Shown here: in pieces, positions 8,280 to 16,700 of the stretch
Layout: each line of letters opens with the position of its first letter
Position numbering within the stretch: the first letter of the stretch is position 1
Source: Paractinoplanes deccanensis
GTDB taxonomy: Bacteria; Actinomycetota; Actinomycetes; Mycobacteriales; Micromonosporaceae
NCBI RefSeq assembly: GCF_016862115.1
Contig: NZ_BOMI01000065.1
Coordinates: forward strand, 1-64,000
Direction: 5' to 3'
DNA: 64,000 bases
The notes under the pieces: generated by a model
What the model was told of the DNA's origin: nothing
Databases searched by the model: none
The model's input: the letters and a program-made list of their open reading frames with translations, nothing else
Translations under genes and position numbers: made by a program

Positions 8280-9872
8280 CTACGCTCGATCCTCCGTGAG
8301 CCGGCCGCCGGCGAGGCGCAGGCGGCGGTTGATCCCGATCTCGGCGAGGAAGCGGTCGTCGTGGCTGACGACCACAAAGGCCCCCTGGTACGAGGTGAGC
8401 GCGCTCTCCAGCTGCCCGACGCTGACCAGGTCGAGGTTGTTCGTCGGCTCGTCGAGCAGGAGCAACTGCGGCGCGGGCTCGGCGAACAGGATGCAGGCCA
8501 GGGTGGCGCGCAGCCGTTCGCCGCCGGAGAGCACGCCGACCGGCAGGTGCGCCCGGGCGCCGCGGAAGAGGAACCGGGCCAGCAGGTTCATCCGCTCCGC
8601 GTCGGCCAGGGCGGGAGCGAACTTCGCGAAGTTCTCCACCACCGTGCGGTCGTCGTCGAGCAGGTCGAGGCGCTGGGAGAGATACGCGACCGGCACCAGC
8701 GCCTCCTCGGCGAGCCGCCGCAGCAGCGTCGACTTGCCCGCCCCGTTGTCGCCGATCAGCGCGATGCGCTCCGGCCCGCGGATGCTCAACTCCACGTCCG
8801 AGAAGACCGGCTTGTCGCCGTAGCTCGCGCTCATCGACGAGCCCTGGAAGACCGTCTTGCCGGCCGGGACGTTCGTGCCGGGCAGCTCCAGGCTGATCCG
8901 GTCCTCCTGGCGGGCGGCCCGGCTGGCCTGGTCGAGGCGGGCCTGCGCGTCACCGACCCGGCTGGCGTGGGTCTCGGCCTGCTTGGCGGCGGAGACCTGC
9001 GCGTCGCGTTTGAGGTTGCCGGCGACGATCCGGGCGAGGCCGGCGTCGGCGAGGTTGCGGCTGGCGTTCGAGGCGCGGCGCTGCGCACGCTCGCGGGCCT
9101 GCTGCATCTCGCGTTTCTGCCGCTTCAGGTCGGCCTCGGCGTTGCGCACCTGCCGCTCGGCGACCTCGCGCTCGGCCCGCACGGCCTCCTCGTACTCGGT
9201 GTACGTGCCGCCGTACCAGCGGACCTCGCCCTGCGGCTCGAGCGCGGCGATGCGGTCCATCTCGTCGAGCAGCTCGCGGTCGTGGCTGACCACGAGCAGG
9301 CACCCGGACCAGGCGCGCAGCACCTCGATGAGCCGGTCGCGCCCGGTGCGGTCGAGGTTGTTGGTGGGCTCGTCGAGCAGCAGCACGTCGGGCCGTTTGA
9401 GCAGCTGGGCGGCGAGCCCGAGCGACACGACCTGCCCGCCGCTGAGCGTGCCGAGCCGGCGGTCGAGCGCCACGTCGCCCAGGCCGAGCCGGTCGAGCTC
9501 GGCGCGGGTGCGCTCCTCGACGTCCCAGTCGTTGCCGATGACGGCGAAGTGCTCCTCGTCGGCGTCGCCCGCCTCGATGGCGAGCAGCGCGGCGATGATC
9601 CGGTCGACGCCCAGCACCTGGGCGACGGTCTGCTCCTGCTGGAACGGCAGGTGCTGCGGCAGGTAGCCGAGCACGCCCTCGACGTGGACGGCGCCGCCGG
9701 TCGGCTTCAGCTCCCCGGCGATCAGCTTGAGCAGTGTCGACTTGCCCGCCCCGTTGGACGCGACGAGACCGGTGCGCCCGCCCGGAACGGACAGCGAGAG
9801 GTCCTCGAAGACCGGCGTGTCATCCGGCCACGAAAAGGACAGCGACGAACAAACGATGTAACCATCGGACAT
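8280..9872 (-). CDS. ABC-F family ribosome-associated ATPase
   Basis: A 530-residue protein with two nucleotide-binding domains in one chain and no membrane segment, the mark of ABC-F translation factors. The first domain has Walker A SNGAGKST near residue 41 and signature LSGGQ; a long charged, arginine-rich linker follows (about 200-300); the second has GDNGAGKST and LSGGERLR. ABC-F proteins act in the ribosomal E site to rescue stalled or antibiotic-bound ribosomes; some give resistance to macrolides, lincosamides or pleuromutilins. The ATG at 9872 has GGGA upstream; a TTG five codons earlier (9887) is possible. The leader upstream carries a short ORF and competing hairpins, supporting an antibiotic-inducible role (inference). 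Confidence 0.9.
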   Translation of the reverse strand: MSDGYIVCSSLSFSWPDDTPVFEDLSLSVPGGRTGLVASNGAGKSTLLKLIAGELKPTGGAVHVEGVLGYLPQHLPFQQEQTVAQVLGVDRIIAALLAIEAGDADEEHFAVIGNDWDVEERTRAELDRLGLGDVALDRRLGTLSGGQVVSLGLAAQLLKRPDVLLLDEPTNNLDRTGRDRLIEVLRAWSGCLLVVSHDRELLDEMDRIAALEPQGEVRWYGGTYTEYEEAVRAEREVAERQVRNAEADLKRQKREMQQARERAQRRASNASRNLADAGLARIVAGNLKRDAQVSAAKQAETHASRVGDAQARLDQASRAARQEDRISLELPGTNVPAGKTVFQGSSMSASYGDKPVFSDVELSIRGPERIALIGDNGAGKSTLLRRLAEEALVPVAYLSQRLDLLDDDRTVVENFAKFAPALADAERMNLLARFLFRGARAHLPVGVLSGGERLRATLACILFAEPAPQLLLLDEPTNNLDLVSVGQLESALTSYQGAFVVVSHDDRFLAEIGINRRLRLAGGRLTEDRA

Positions 9873-9894
9873 TTTTGGAGTTCCCAAGGATCGC

Positions 9895-9996
9895 GGGCCC
9901 TCGGCGCGAGGACCCGTCGGCTGACGAAGGGCACGACAACAGAGGCCGCGGCGACGGCGCGTTTTTCACGCGCGCCTGCGGCCCGCCGGGGTCCTC
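9895..9996 (-). promoter_or_regulatory. putative ribosome-mediated attenuator of the ABC-F gene
   Basis: Read on the minus strand, the transcript between leader ORF and ABC-F start can fold in two exclusive ways. The segment GGGTCCTC (complement of 9908-9915) pairs either with GAGGACCC overlapping the leader stop codon (complement of 9989-9996), or forms a tight hairpin with CGAGGGCCC (complement of 9895-9903) around a 3-base loop just ahead of the ABC-F ribosome site. A further small hairpin with a GAAAAA loop lies at 9956-9976. This matches the layout of known inducible ABC-F leaders; switching itself is inference. Confidence 0.6.
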
Positions 9997-10024
9997 ACCC
10001 GGAGATGTCGTCCTCGACTGCCAT
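9995..10024 (-). CDS. leader peptide MAVEDDISG upstream of the ABC-F gene
   Basis: A nine-codon ORF with ATG at 10024 and TGA ending at 9995. A GGGAG ribosome site lies about six bases upstream, better than that of the ABC-F gene itself. The stop codon sits inside one arm (GAGGACCC) of the alternative stem described for the attenuator, so a ribosome stalled on this ORF would free the other arm. Too short to be recognised by homology; called on position, ribosome site and structure. Confidence 0.55.
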   Translation of the reverse strand: MAVEDDISG

Positions 10025-10100
10025 GCCCACTCCCGATCTAGGCAACTGCTGAAGCTTAGCGCGCCGCCGCGGCCCCGCGCGCGTGAGATGATCTGGCGCC

Positions 10101-10913
10101 GTGGAGCTGTTCGAGCGGAGTCGATACCGGTACGTGTACTCGCCGACCGGGGAGGGCATCTACTGCGTCGGCAACGTGGTGGAGTGCGACTACCTCACCG
10201 TGGACGGCGCCACCCGCATCCCGTGGGGCAAGGAGCCCGCGCCGGAGGACCTCGACCGGATCCGCTGCCTGGACCTGGTGCCGAGCGCCGCCCAACTGCG
10301 CCGGCCGAAGCTGCCGCCCTACCTCGCCGACCTGCCCCACCTGCGGTCGCTGTCGCTGCCGGCCGCCATGGTGGCGCTGCTCGGCGACACGGTGCCACCC
10401 GCGCTCGTCATCAGCGGTGAGGCCGAGAGCCCGGTCACCCTTGGAGAGATCGAGTCCCTTCTGTACGTCGGCACGGACCTTTCCCGCGTCGTCGACCCGT
10501 TGCCACCGGTCGCCTTTCTCCGCACGCTCATCGGCGGCCGCGACAAACCGCGCGAACAGCTCCGGTCGCTCACCACCCTGCGGCATCTGGAGCTGGAGGA
10601 CGTCCGCAACGACGACGTGCTCGCCGACATCCGCTCCCCCGTCGAGGCGCTCGAGATCGCCGGGACCGGCCGCCGGTTCCCGATGACCGGCCTGCCGAAG
10701 TCGGTGAAAGCGCTCCGCCTCAACGGCGTCCGCGCCGAGATCGACTGCTCGCTGCTCACCGGCCTCGACGAGTTGGACGTCCTGAACAGCCGCAAGTTCA
10801 CGAATATCGACGCCCTGCTGGAGATCCCGAGCGTGCGCTTCCTCAATTGCGGCAACCCGTTCAAGGGCCGCCCCGAGTTTCAGGACAGGGGCTTCGACAT
10901 CGCGTACGCCTGA
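10101..10913 (+). CDS. leucine-rich-repeat-like hypothetical protein
   Basis: A 270-residue protein starting with GTG. From about residue 60 it shows spaced leucine motifs (LRSLSLP, LRHLELEDV, VKALRLNGV, LDELDVLNS, VRFLNCGNP) suggesting irregular leucine-rich repeats; the first 60 residues are different and rich in aromatic residues. No signal peptide or membrane segment, so probably cytoplasmic. No enzymatic motif. Its 3' end overlaps the convergent acetyltransferase gene by 34 bases. Function unknown; a protein-protein interaction role is the most that can be said. Confidence 0.7.
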   Translation: MELFERSRYRYVYSPTGEGIYCVGNVVECDYLTVDGATRIPWGKEPAPEDLDRIRCLDLVPSAAQLRRPKLPPYLADLPHLRSLSLPAAMVALLGDTVPPALVISGEAESPVTLGEIESLLYVGTDLSRVVDPLPPVAFLRTLIGGRDKPREQLRSLTTLRHLELEDVRNDDVLADIRSPVEALEIAGTGRRFPMTGLPKSVKALRLNGVRAEIDCSLLTGLDELDVLNSRKFTNIDALLEIPSVRFLNCGNPFKGRPEFQDRGFDIAYA

Positions 10914-11596
10914 CGCCGCCCGTATTGGTGGAAGCTCATCGGGCGGCGCAGCGAGAACCCCAGCTTCTCGTAGAGCCGGATCGCGCCGGTGTTGCCGGCC
11001 GCCGCGTGCAGGAACGGCGTCTCGCCGCGCTCCAGGATGCCGGCCGCGACCGCGTTGACCAGCCGGCCCGCGAAGCCGTGGCCCCGGAAGGCCGGGTCGG
11101 TGCAGACGGCGCTCACCTCGGTCCACCCCGGCAGGCGCATGCGCTCCCCGGCCATCGCGACGAGCCGGCCGTCGCGGCGGATGCCCAGGTAGGTGCCGAG
11201 CTCGATGGTGCGCGGGCCGAACGGGCCGGGCCGGGTGCGGGCCACCAGGTCGAGCATCTCCGGCACGTCGGCCGCGGTCAGCCGCTGCGCCTCCGGGTCG
11301 GCTTCCCCGCGTACGGCATCACCCACCAGCTGAACGCCCTGAAAGCGTGCCGTGACCTCCCAGCCCTCGCCCGCGGTGTCCGGCCCTGCCGGCAGCAGGA
11401 CGGCCTCGTCACCGTCCGTCAGCACCGCGAGGTCGGCCCACGAGGCCGGATCGGCCGCGTCGGCGAGCGCGTGGAACGGCGAGACCTCGGCCCGGAACCG
11501 CGCGGCACGGCCGTACGTGTCGGCGAACCCCGCCTGCACACCGGAGAGCGCACTCCACACCGGGTTGTCCAGCGGCGCCACGTCCAAGATCGTCAT
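10880..11596 (-). CDS. GNAT family N-acetyltransferase
   Basis: A 238-residue protein whose C-terminal half is a GNAT acetyltransferase: VSAVCTDPAFRGHGFAGRLV holds beta-4 and the acetyl-CoA pyrophosphate loop (R-G-H-G-F-A), and GNTGAIRLYEKLGF is the classic C-terminal signature. The N-terminal 110 residues are a divergent second GNAT-like half, as in FR47-type proteins. Acceptor unknown (small molecule or protein amine). It is convergent with and overlaps the LRR-like gene. Confidence 0.85.
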   Translation of the reverse strand: MTILDVAPLDNPVWSALSGVQAGFADTYGRAARFRAEVSPFHALADAADPASWADLAVLTDGDEAVLLPAGPDTAGEGWEVTARFQGVQLVGDAVRGEADPEAQRLTAADVPEMLDLVARTRPGPFGPRTIELGTYLGIRRDGRLVAMAGERMRLPGWTEVSAVCTDPAFRGHGFAGRLVNAVAAGILERGETPFLHAAAGNTGAIRLYEKLGFSLRRPMSFHQYGRRQAYAMSKPLS

Positions 11597-11743
11597 GCGT
11601 CTGGCTTAGCACACGCCCGGCCGTAACCGGAAAGTGACGACGGCCACGACCGCTCGCGGAACAGTCACTCGACCGATGCCCGTCGCCGCGCGCGGCCGCA
11701 CGCTCGAAGAGGCAACCGGCCAGGCGCACAGGTGGGGGCATCG

Positions 11744-11926
11744 ATGTCGCACATCTCCGACTTCGACGACGGTTCCGGCAAGTCCGAACTGGACCTGCTG
11801 GTCGAGGCGATCCTCGAGGCCCTTCGCACGGGCGTGCTCGGCGATCAGGCACTCGGCATCCGCCGGCCCGTGCCCACCGTTGTGTTCGAACCCGGTTCGC
11901 CGCCTCCGCGATCACTCCTCAACTAG
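11744..11926 (+). CDS. small acidic hypothetical protein (60 aa)
   Basis: ATG at 11744 with a GGTGGGGG ribosome site five bases upstream. The product starts MSHISDFDDG, has an acidic amphipathic helix (KSELDLLVEAILEAL) and ends in a proline-rich tail. It ends 21 bases before the secreted polysaccharide deacetylase gene and may share its transcript. No family is recognised. A GTG four codons upstream is an alternative start. Moderate confidence because of its small size. Confidence 0.45.
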   Translation: MSHISDFDDGSGKSELDLLVEAILEALRTGVLGDQALGIRRPVPTVVFEPGSPPPRSLLN

Positions 11927-11947
11927 ACGGGAAGCCCCTCGGCCTCT

Positions 11948-12637
11948 ATGAGACTCACGAGAAACCTCGCAGCCGGATTCGCCTTCGCCTCGGCCGTCGT
12001 GGCCGGTGTCGTCGCCGCGCCGTCCGCACCGGCACAGGCACAGGCACAGACGACGTCTTTCGAGATCGTCGACCTGGCCGCCGCGAAGAAGACCGTCGCG
12101 CTCACCTTCGACGACGGGCCCTCCAAGTACACGCCGCAGATCCTCGACATCCTGAAGCGCAACAAGGTCAAGGCGACGTTCTGCATGCTCGGCAACAATG
12201 TCGGCCCGTACGCGGCAACTGCCCGCCGCGTCGTCCGCGAGGGCCACCGCCTCTGCAACCACAGCCGCAGCCACCCGAACTTCACCAAGCTGTCGAACAC
12301 CGCGGCCCGCAACCAGGTCGTCTGGACCCAAAACAAGATCTACAGCGTCACCAAGGTCAGACCCAAGGTCTTCCGCTTCCCGTACGGGGCGAGCAACTCC
12401 CGCACGCGCACCGTCGTCCGAGCCCAGAACCTGCGCATCCTCGGCTGGACGGTCGACACCCGTGACTGGTCCCGCCCCGGCACCGCCACCATCACGTCCC
12501 GCGCAGTCAAGGGCACCCGCCCCGGCGCCGTGATCCTGATGCACGACGGCGGCGGCAACCGCAGCCAGACGGTGGCCTCGCTGAACGCGACGATCCGCCA
12601 GCTCAAGGCGAAGGGCTACACCTTCGTCCTGGCCTGA
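11948..12637 (+). CDS. secreted polysaccharide deacetylase (NodB homology, CE4)
   Basis: A 229-residue exported enzyme that should remove N-acetyl groups from chitin, chito-oligomers or peptidoglycan. A Sec signal peptide covers about residues 1-32. All CE4 motifs are present in order: TFDDGPS (53-59, base and metal aspartate), HSRSHPN (metal histidines), RFPYG, WTVDTRDW and ILMHDGGG with the catalytic histidine. There is no attached binding domain, so it is a minimal single-domain deacetylase. It follows a small ORF by 21 bases. The exact polymer cannot be told from sequence. Confidence 0.92.
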   Translation: MRLTRNLAAGFAFASAVVAGVVAAPSAPAQAQAQTTSFEIVDLAAAKKTVALTFDDGPSKYTPQILDILKRNKVKATFCMLGNNVGPYAATARRVVREGHRLCNHSRSHPNFTKLSNTAARNQVVWTQNKIYSVTKVRPKVFRFPYGASNSRTRTVVRAQNLRILGWTVDTRDWSRPGTATITSRAVKGTRPGAVILMHDGGGNRSQTVASLNATIRQLKAKGYTFVLA

Positions 12638-12672
12638 CCGAGACCCCGGGCCGCCGGCGGCGACGCGCCGTG

Positions 12673-13041
12673 TCAGCTCACCGGCTCGACACGCAGCGTG
12701 GTGCCGGCGGCCGGGGCGCGGGTCATCGCCTCCGCGTACGGGGAATGGCGGTACTTGCCCCGGTAAGCCTCATCAACCGCCGCGTCCAGACCGGCGTCGG
12801 CAACAGGCACGAAGCGAACCGCGTATTCCTCACCACCCACTGCGAGAACCCCGGCCCCATACCGCCGCGCGCGCCTGTACCAGCGCCCTTGATCGCCTTT
12901 CCACGACCGCACATAGAGATCGCCGCCAACCCCCACGATCCAGATCGGCGCACGCACCACCGGCCGATCAGGCGCCGAGACGATCACGTCGACCTCCGAG
13001 GTGCCCGCCAGCCGCGCCACGGTGCCCGCGTCCCACGCCAT
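12673..13041 (-). CDS. DUF2255 family protein
   Basis: A 122-residue protein matching the actinobacterial DUF2255 pattern: an N-terminal W plus short helix, VVRAPIWIVGVGGDLYVRS (beta strands), GRWYRRARRYGAG, and the C-terminal DEAYRGKYRHSPY segment. The fold resembles flavin-reductase-like split barrels of the pyridoxamine oxidase type, but function is unknown. ATG at 13041 was chosen because a GAGGAGGGG site lies just upstream; an upstream in-frame ATG would put that site inside the gene. Convergent with the deacetylase gene. Confidence 0.75.
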   Translation of the reverse strand: MAWDAGTVARLAGTSEVDVIVSAPDRPVVRAPIWIVGVGGDLYVRSWKGDQGRWYRRARRYGAGVLAVGGEEYAVRFVPVADAGLDAAVDEAYRGKYRHSPYAEAMTRAPAAGTTLRVEPVS

Positions 13042-13743
13042 GGGTGTCCCCTCCTCGCCCGGCACAGCCGAGCAGTCCTCGACGCCGCGCCTTCACCGTA
13101 GCGTCACCCGGCCTCGTCGAGGTCCTCCGCGTCGGCGACTGCGAACCCGGGGAAGTCGCGCACGACATCGATCGCGGATTTCGCCTCCTGTTCGTGCATG
13201 CGCGCTCGGAAAGGTCCGGGAAGCTCCGACACTTCGGCCGCCTTCAGGTCAAGGCCGCGACGTTCCCGGCTGCCGTGCGGCCGGCCGCCCGTTCCGTCGC
13301 GCCCGCGACCGCCGGGCGGTGAACCGTCCATTCCCCATCGCCTCGACCATGCACTCGCGGCCGACCCTGGACCACTGGGCGGCAGGTCACTACTTCGGTG
13401 ACGGGTAGCGCGGGGTCAGCAAGGTTCTCACGCCATCGAAATGTCGGTGCGGCCTCCACGTGGGGACGTCATCGCACAGGTCTTCGCGGACGACCCACAG
13501 CAGGAGTGCCCGCAGAGGGCGATGGCGTGGGCCCGGCGTTGCGGCAAAAAGGACGTCGGCGACCCGGGACCGACGGGTTAGCCGTAGGTGGCGCCGGCAC
13601 CCACTGAAGTAAGCCGGAACCGAAACGGCGGCCGGCTACGCCGCTTGCGACCTCCACGTCGAGGTCCTTGATGGGTGCACAGATTGGTGGCGATGGGCTC
13701 CTGAGAGAAGCCATCACGGAGAGGCGGTCCGTCAGTTAAGACT
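13042..13743. other. gene-poor stretch left of the CHAT island
   Basis: About 700 bases with no supported gene. Short frames on both strands lack ribosome sites and domain-like composition. The longest acidic piece, on the minus strand at 13104-13199 (starting MHEQEAKSAID), could be a gene scrap but is not recognised. Base composition drops toward the right end, where the CHAT gene starts. This may be degraded DNA at an island edge. Confidence 0.4.
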
Positions 13744-16700
13744 GTGACGAATGAGAACCTCTGTCGGGAGTTGGAGACTGCGCATGCACAGTACTGGAAC
13801 GGTGAGCGCGACATAGCCCTTCGGTGGTTCCGCCAGGCACACCGCGCTCTAGTGGCGGAGTTCGGCGTGAACACTGGCTGGTCCGTGGCGACTGTGCTCA
13901 ATGCCTACAATTGGATGACGCCGTTCCTTGTGACACTCGAGGATTGGACGGGCCTGCTCCGACAATCTGCTCGAGGAAGACAGCTCGCGCTAGCTGCAAA
14001 CCTCTGGGAGGCATTCGTCCGGTGCTCACAGAACCTAGGTGTCGCCCTGCAGAAGCTAGGCCAAGAATCCTATGCAACGACTGTCTTCGAGGAGGTCGCA
14101 AAGGTAGCCCTCGCGATCGGAGCGCTCGATCTACGAGCGAAGGCGCTCGCGCACCTCGGCGGCATCACGCGCGACGTCGATCCGATCGCGGCGGCGGATC
14201 TCTTCAACAGGGCAGTAGAGGCCTATCGCGCGGCCGAGGATCTCCAAGGTGAGGCTCGAGCGCTGGGCGATCTAGCCTCAGTATTCACTGACCTAGGCGA
14301 CCACAGCAAGTTCCGCCATTACACCGAACGTTCCCGGCAGATTTTCCAAGAGATCGGAGACCTTGAAGGGGAGGCTCGCGCGCTATACCTGCTAGCTGCG
14401 AACCCGCTCCGACAGGACGACCACTTCGGTGCGATCAAGCTTTATGACGACGCGGCCGACCTATTTAGACGTGGTCAAAACCCTGTCCAGGCGGCCGAGG
14501 CCGCATTTCGTGCCGCTCAGCTCATCGCCCATGAAGACATCGCAGAGGCCCTGGCACGCGCAGAGGCCGCTTTGAAACTGTCCCGCGATTTCTCCGCAAG
14601 CCTCTCCCAAGGTATCGAAAATTTCCGGTTTACCCTCTCGACAGAACTAGCTTTGCGGGCACTCAGCGAAGCTCCGTCGGATGACGCGCGCGACATCGTA
14701 CTGGCGACCCATCCGGAGCTCTTGACCGATGCGGGATTCCTCGCCGCCTTGGAGTTTCGTCCGAAAAACCAGGCCGCATTGGCACACCTGATGGCACATC
14801 CTGATTCTCCGCTTCCCCGAATGGTGGACGCCATTTGGGAGAAGCTCCTGACGCTCGATATCAAAACCGCCGCGGCACCTTCTCCCGCTGTCCGGCCACT
14901 GCTTAGTGAACTAATTGTGTCCGAGTCCGAACACCTCATCGATCGTATCCTCATGCTCATACCCGAAGCCGAGCTGCCGGGCTGTCACGGCTACTTCCTG
15001 CTGCGTCGCGCTCACCTGTGGAGCGACAGCGACCAGCGTAAGGCGATCGAGATCGGCGTTCGCGCGGCGGAACTTTTTCGTCTGGCCGGCGCGGCCGGGG
15101 AAGCTGCAGACGCCCATTCTTTCGTCGGCATTTGGTGGCGCACCCTCTCCGACGGAGACTCGCGCTACAACGTCAACCAAGCACTGACATCGTTCCGTCA
15201 CGCCTTGGCGATCCGCCGCCGCCGGGACGACCCACTTAGATGGGCCACCAGCATCATGAACTTGGCGAATGCCTACTGGTCCCATCCGGACAAGCGCACG
15301 CACCTTCCACGCGCCGAGGCGCGCCTTCGAGCCGCATTGGTTGTACTCGATCATGACAAGCATCCCGATGAACGCGGGCACGCCCTGATGAACCTCGGTC
15401 TGGTCTTGACAGAGCCGATGATGCCGGCAAGCTCCAGTAACATCGACGCTGGCATTGCTCTTCTGAACCAGGCGCTGCGAACGCTCCGCCGTTCGTCGAC
15501 ACGTGCCGCGGCCCTGCGTAACTTGAGCCTTGCGTACGCGAACCGACTGATCGGCGATCCGGAAGTCAACCTCCGTCTCGCGTTGCACAATGCTGTCAAC
15601 GCGCAGGAATTCTATCGGGCCGAAGGTTCGCCTCAGGAGCGCCTGAGTGCAGCGCACCTCGTTGCCATCGCCGAGATCAGGCTCGGCGACCGAATAGGCG
15701 ACTTGGAAGAAGACAAAATCGTCGACCGATTCGAGGCTGCACTGTCCGAGGCAACGGTCGACGACTCACCGCGGGACTACGCGGCTGCGCTGGACGACTT
15801 CGCAAACGCGCTCTCCTCTGGCAGCGCTAACCAGCATCGCCTCCACCGCGCGGTGGGCCTGCACGAACGAGCGCTGCATCTTTTCGACGAGCATGGTGAC
15901 ATCAGCGGCGGGGCACGGGCGCGCTTCAACCTTGCTGGCAGCCTCGCAAGGCTGGGTCTGCTGACGGAGTCGCTGACATTTCGTAAAGAAACCGGATCCG
16001 GGACCTTGCCGAACGCGGTCCGGGATGCTGGGCCCGTCGAATTCGACGACGTTGAGATGCTGCTCGTCGCCCCGCCTTCCCAGATTATCAATCGGGTAAT
16101 CCAACTCTACGACGAAAGCTTTGCTGGCCGTTCCCGCCAGCAGCATCCGGCAGAGTGGGTAGAGACTGCCATCGCACTCTCACGAGCTCTGATCAACCGC
16201 GGATCCGATCCTGACTTCGAACGAGCACTTCAGCTTCTCCACAGCGCTGCGCAGATCGCCACACCCGAGTCCGCCCCAAGCGAGGCGCATGAGATCGGCA
16301 GTCTTCTTGGGCGCGCTCACGCTCTCCGGAATGAGTGGCAGATGGCCGCTCGCGAATACCGGTCAGCGACTGCGGCCGCCGAGGCGCTGTACCTCGCACC
16401 GGCACTAAATGCCGCACGCGAGCGGGAGCTCAACCGGATCGGGTGGCTTTTCTCGGAGGCTGCCTACGCGTTGGCCAAGGCCGGGAAGCCAGGCGATGCA
16501 GCTGCCATCGTCGAAGGCTCGCGCGCGAGAGAACTAGCCCGGCTGCTGGATCGGGATCACATCGATCTTCGGCTGTTGGAAGAGGAGGCCCCAAACTTGG
16601 CCGCGGCGTACCGAGATGCGGCCGACTGCCTGGCCATTGCGGAATCATCCCAGCGGATGGTTGTCCAGGCCAGTCGTGACGATCGTCGAGAATTGCACGC

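Noticed and set aside
8115..10052. 645-codon plus-strand open frame opposite the ABC-F gene
   Set aside because: Antisense to intact Walker motifs; no ribosome site or domain; a GC-bias artefact.
11880..11905. GTTCGAACCCGGTTCG, resembling a tRNA T-loop
   Set aside because: No acceptor stem, anticodon arm or CCA context around it; it lies in the small ORF before the deacetylase.
13104..13331. 75-codon minus-strand frame containing MHEQEAKSAID
   Set aside because: Acidic C-terminal part looks protein-like, but no ribosome site, no recognisable family and basic low-complexity N-terminus; kept only as a note in the gene-poor region.
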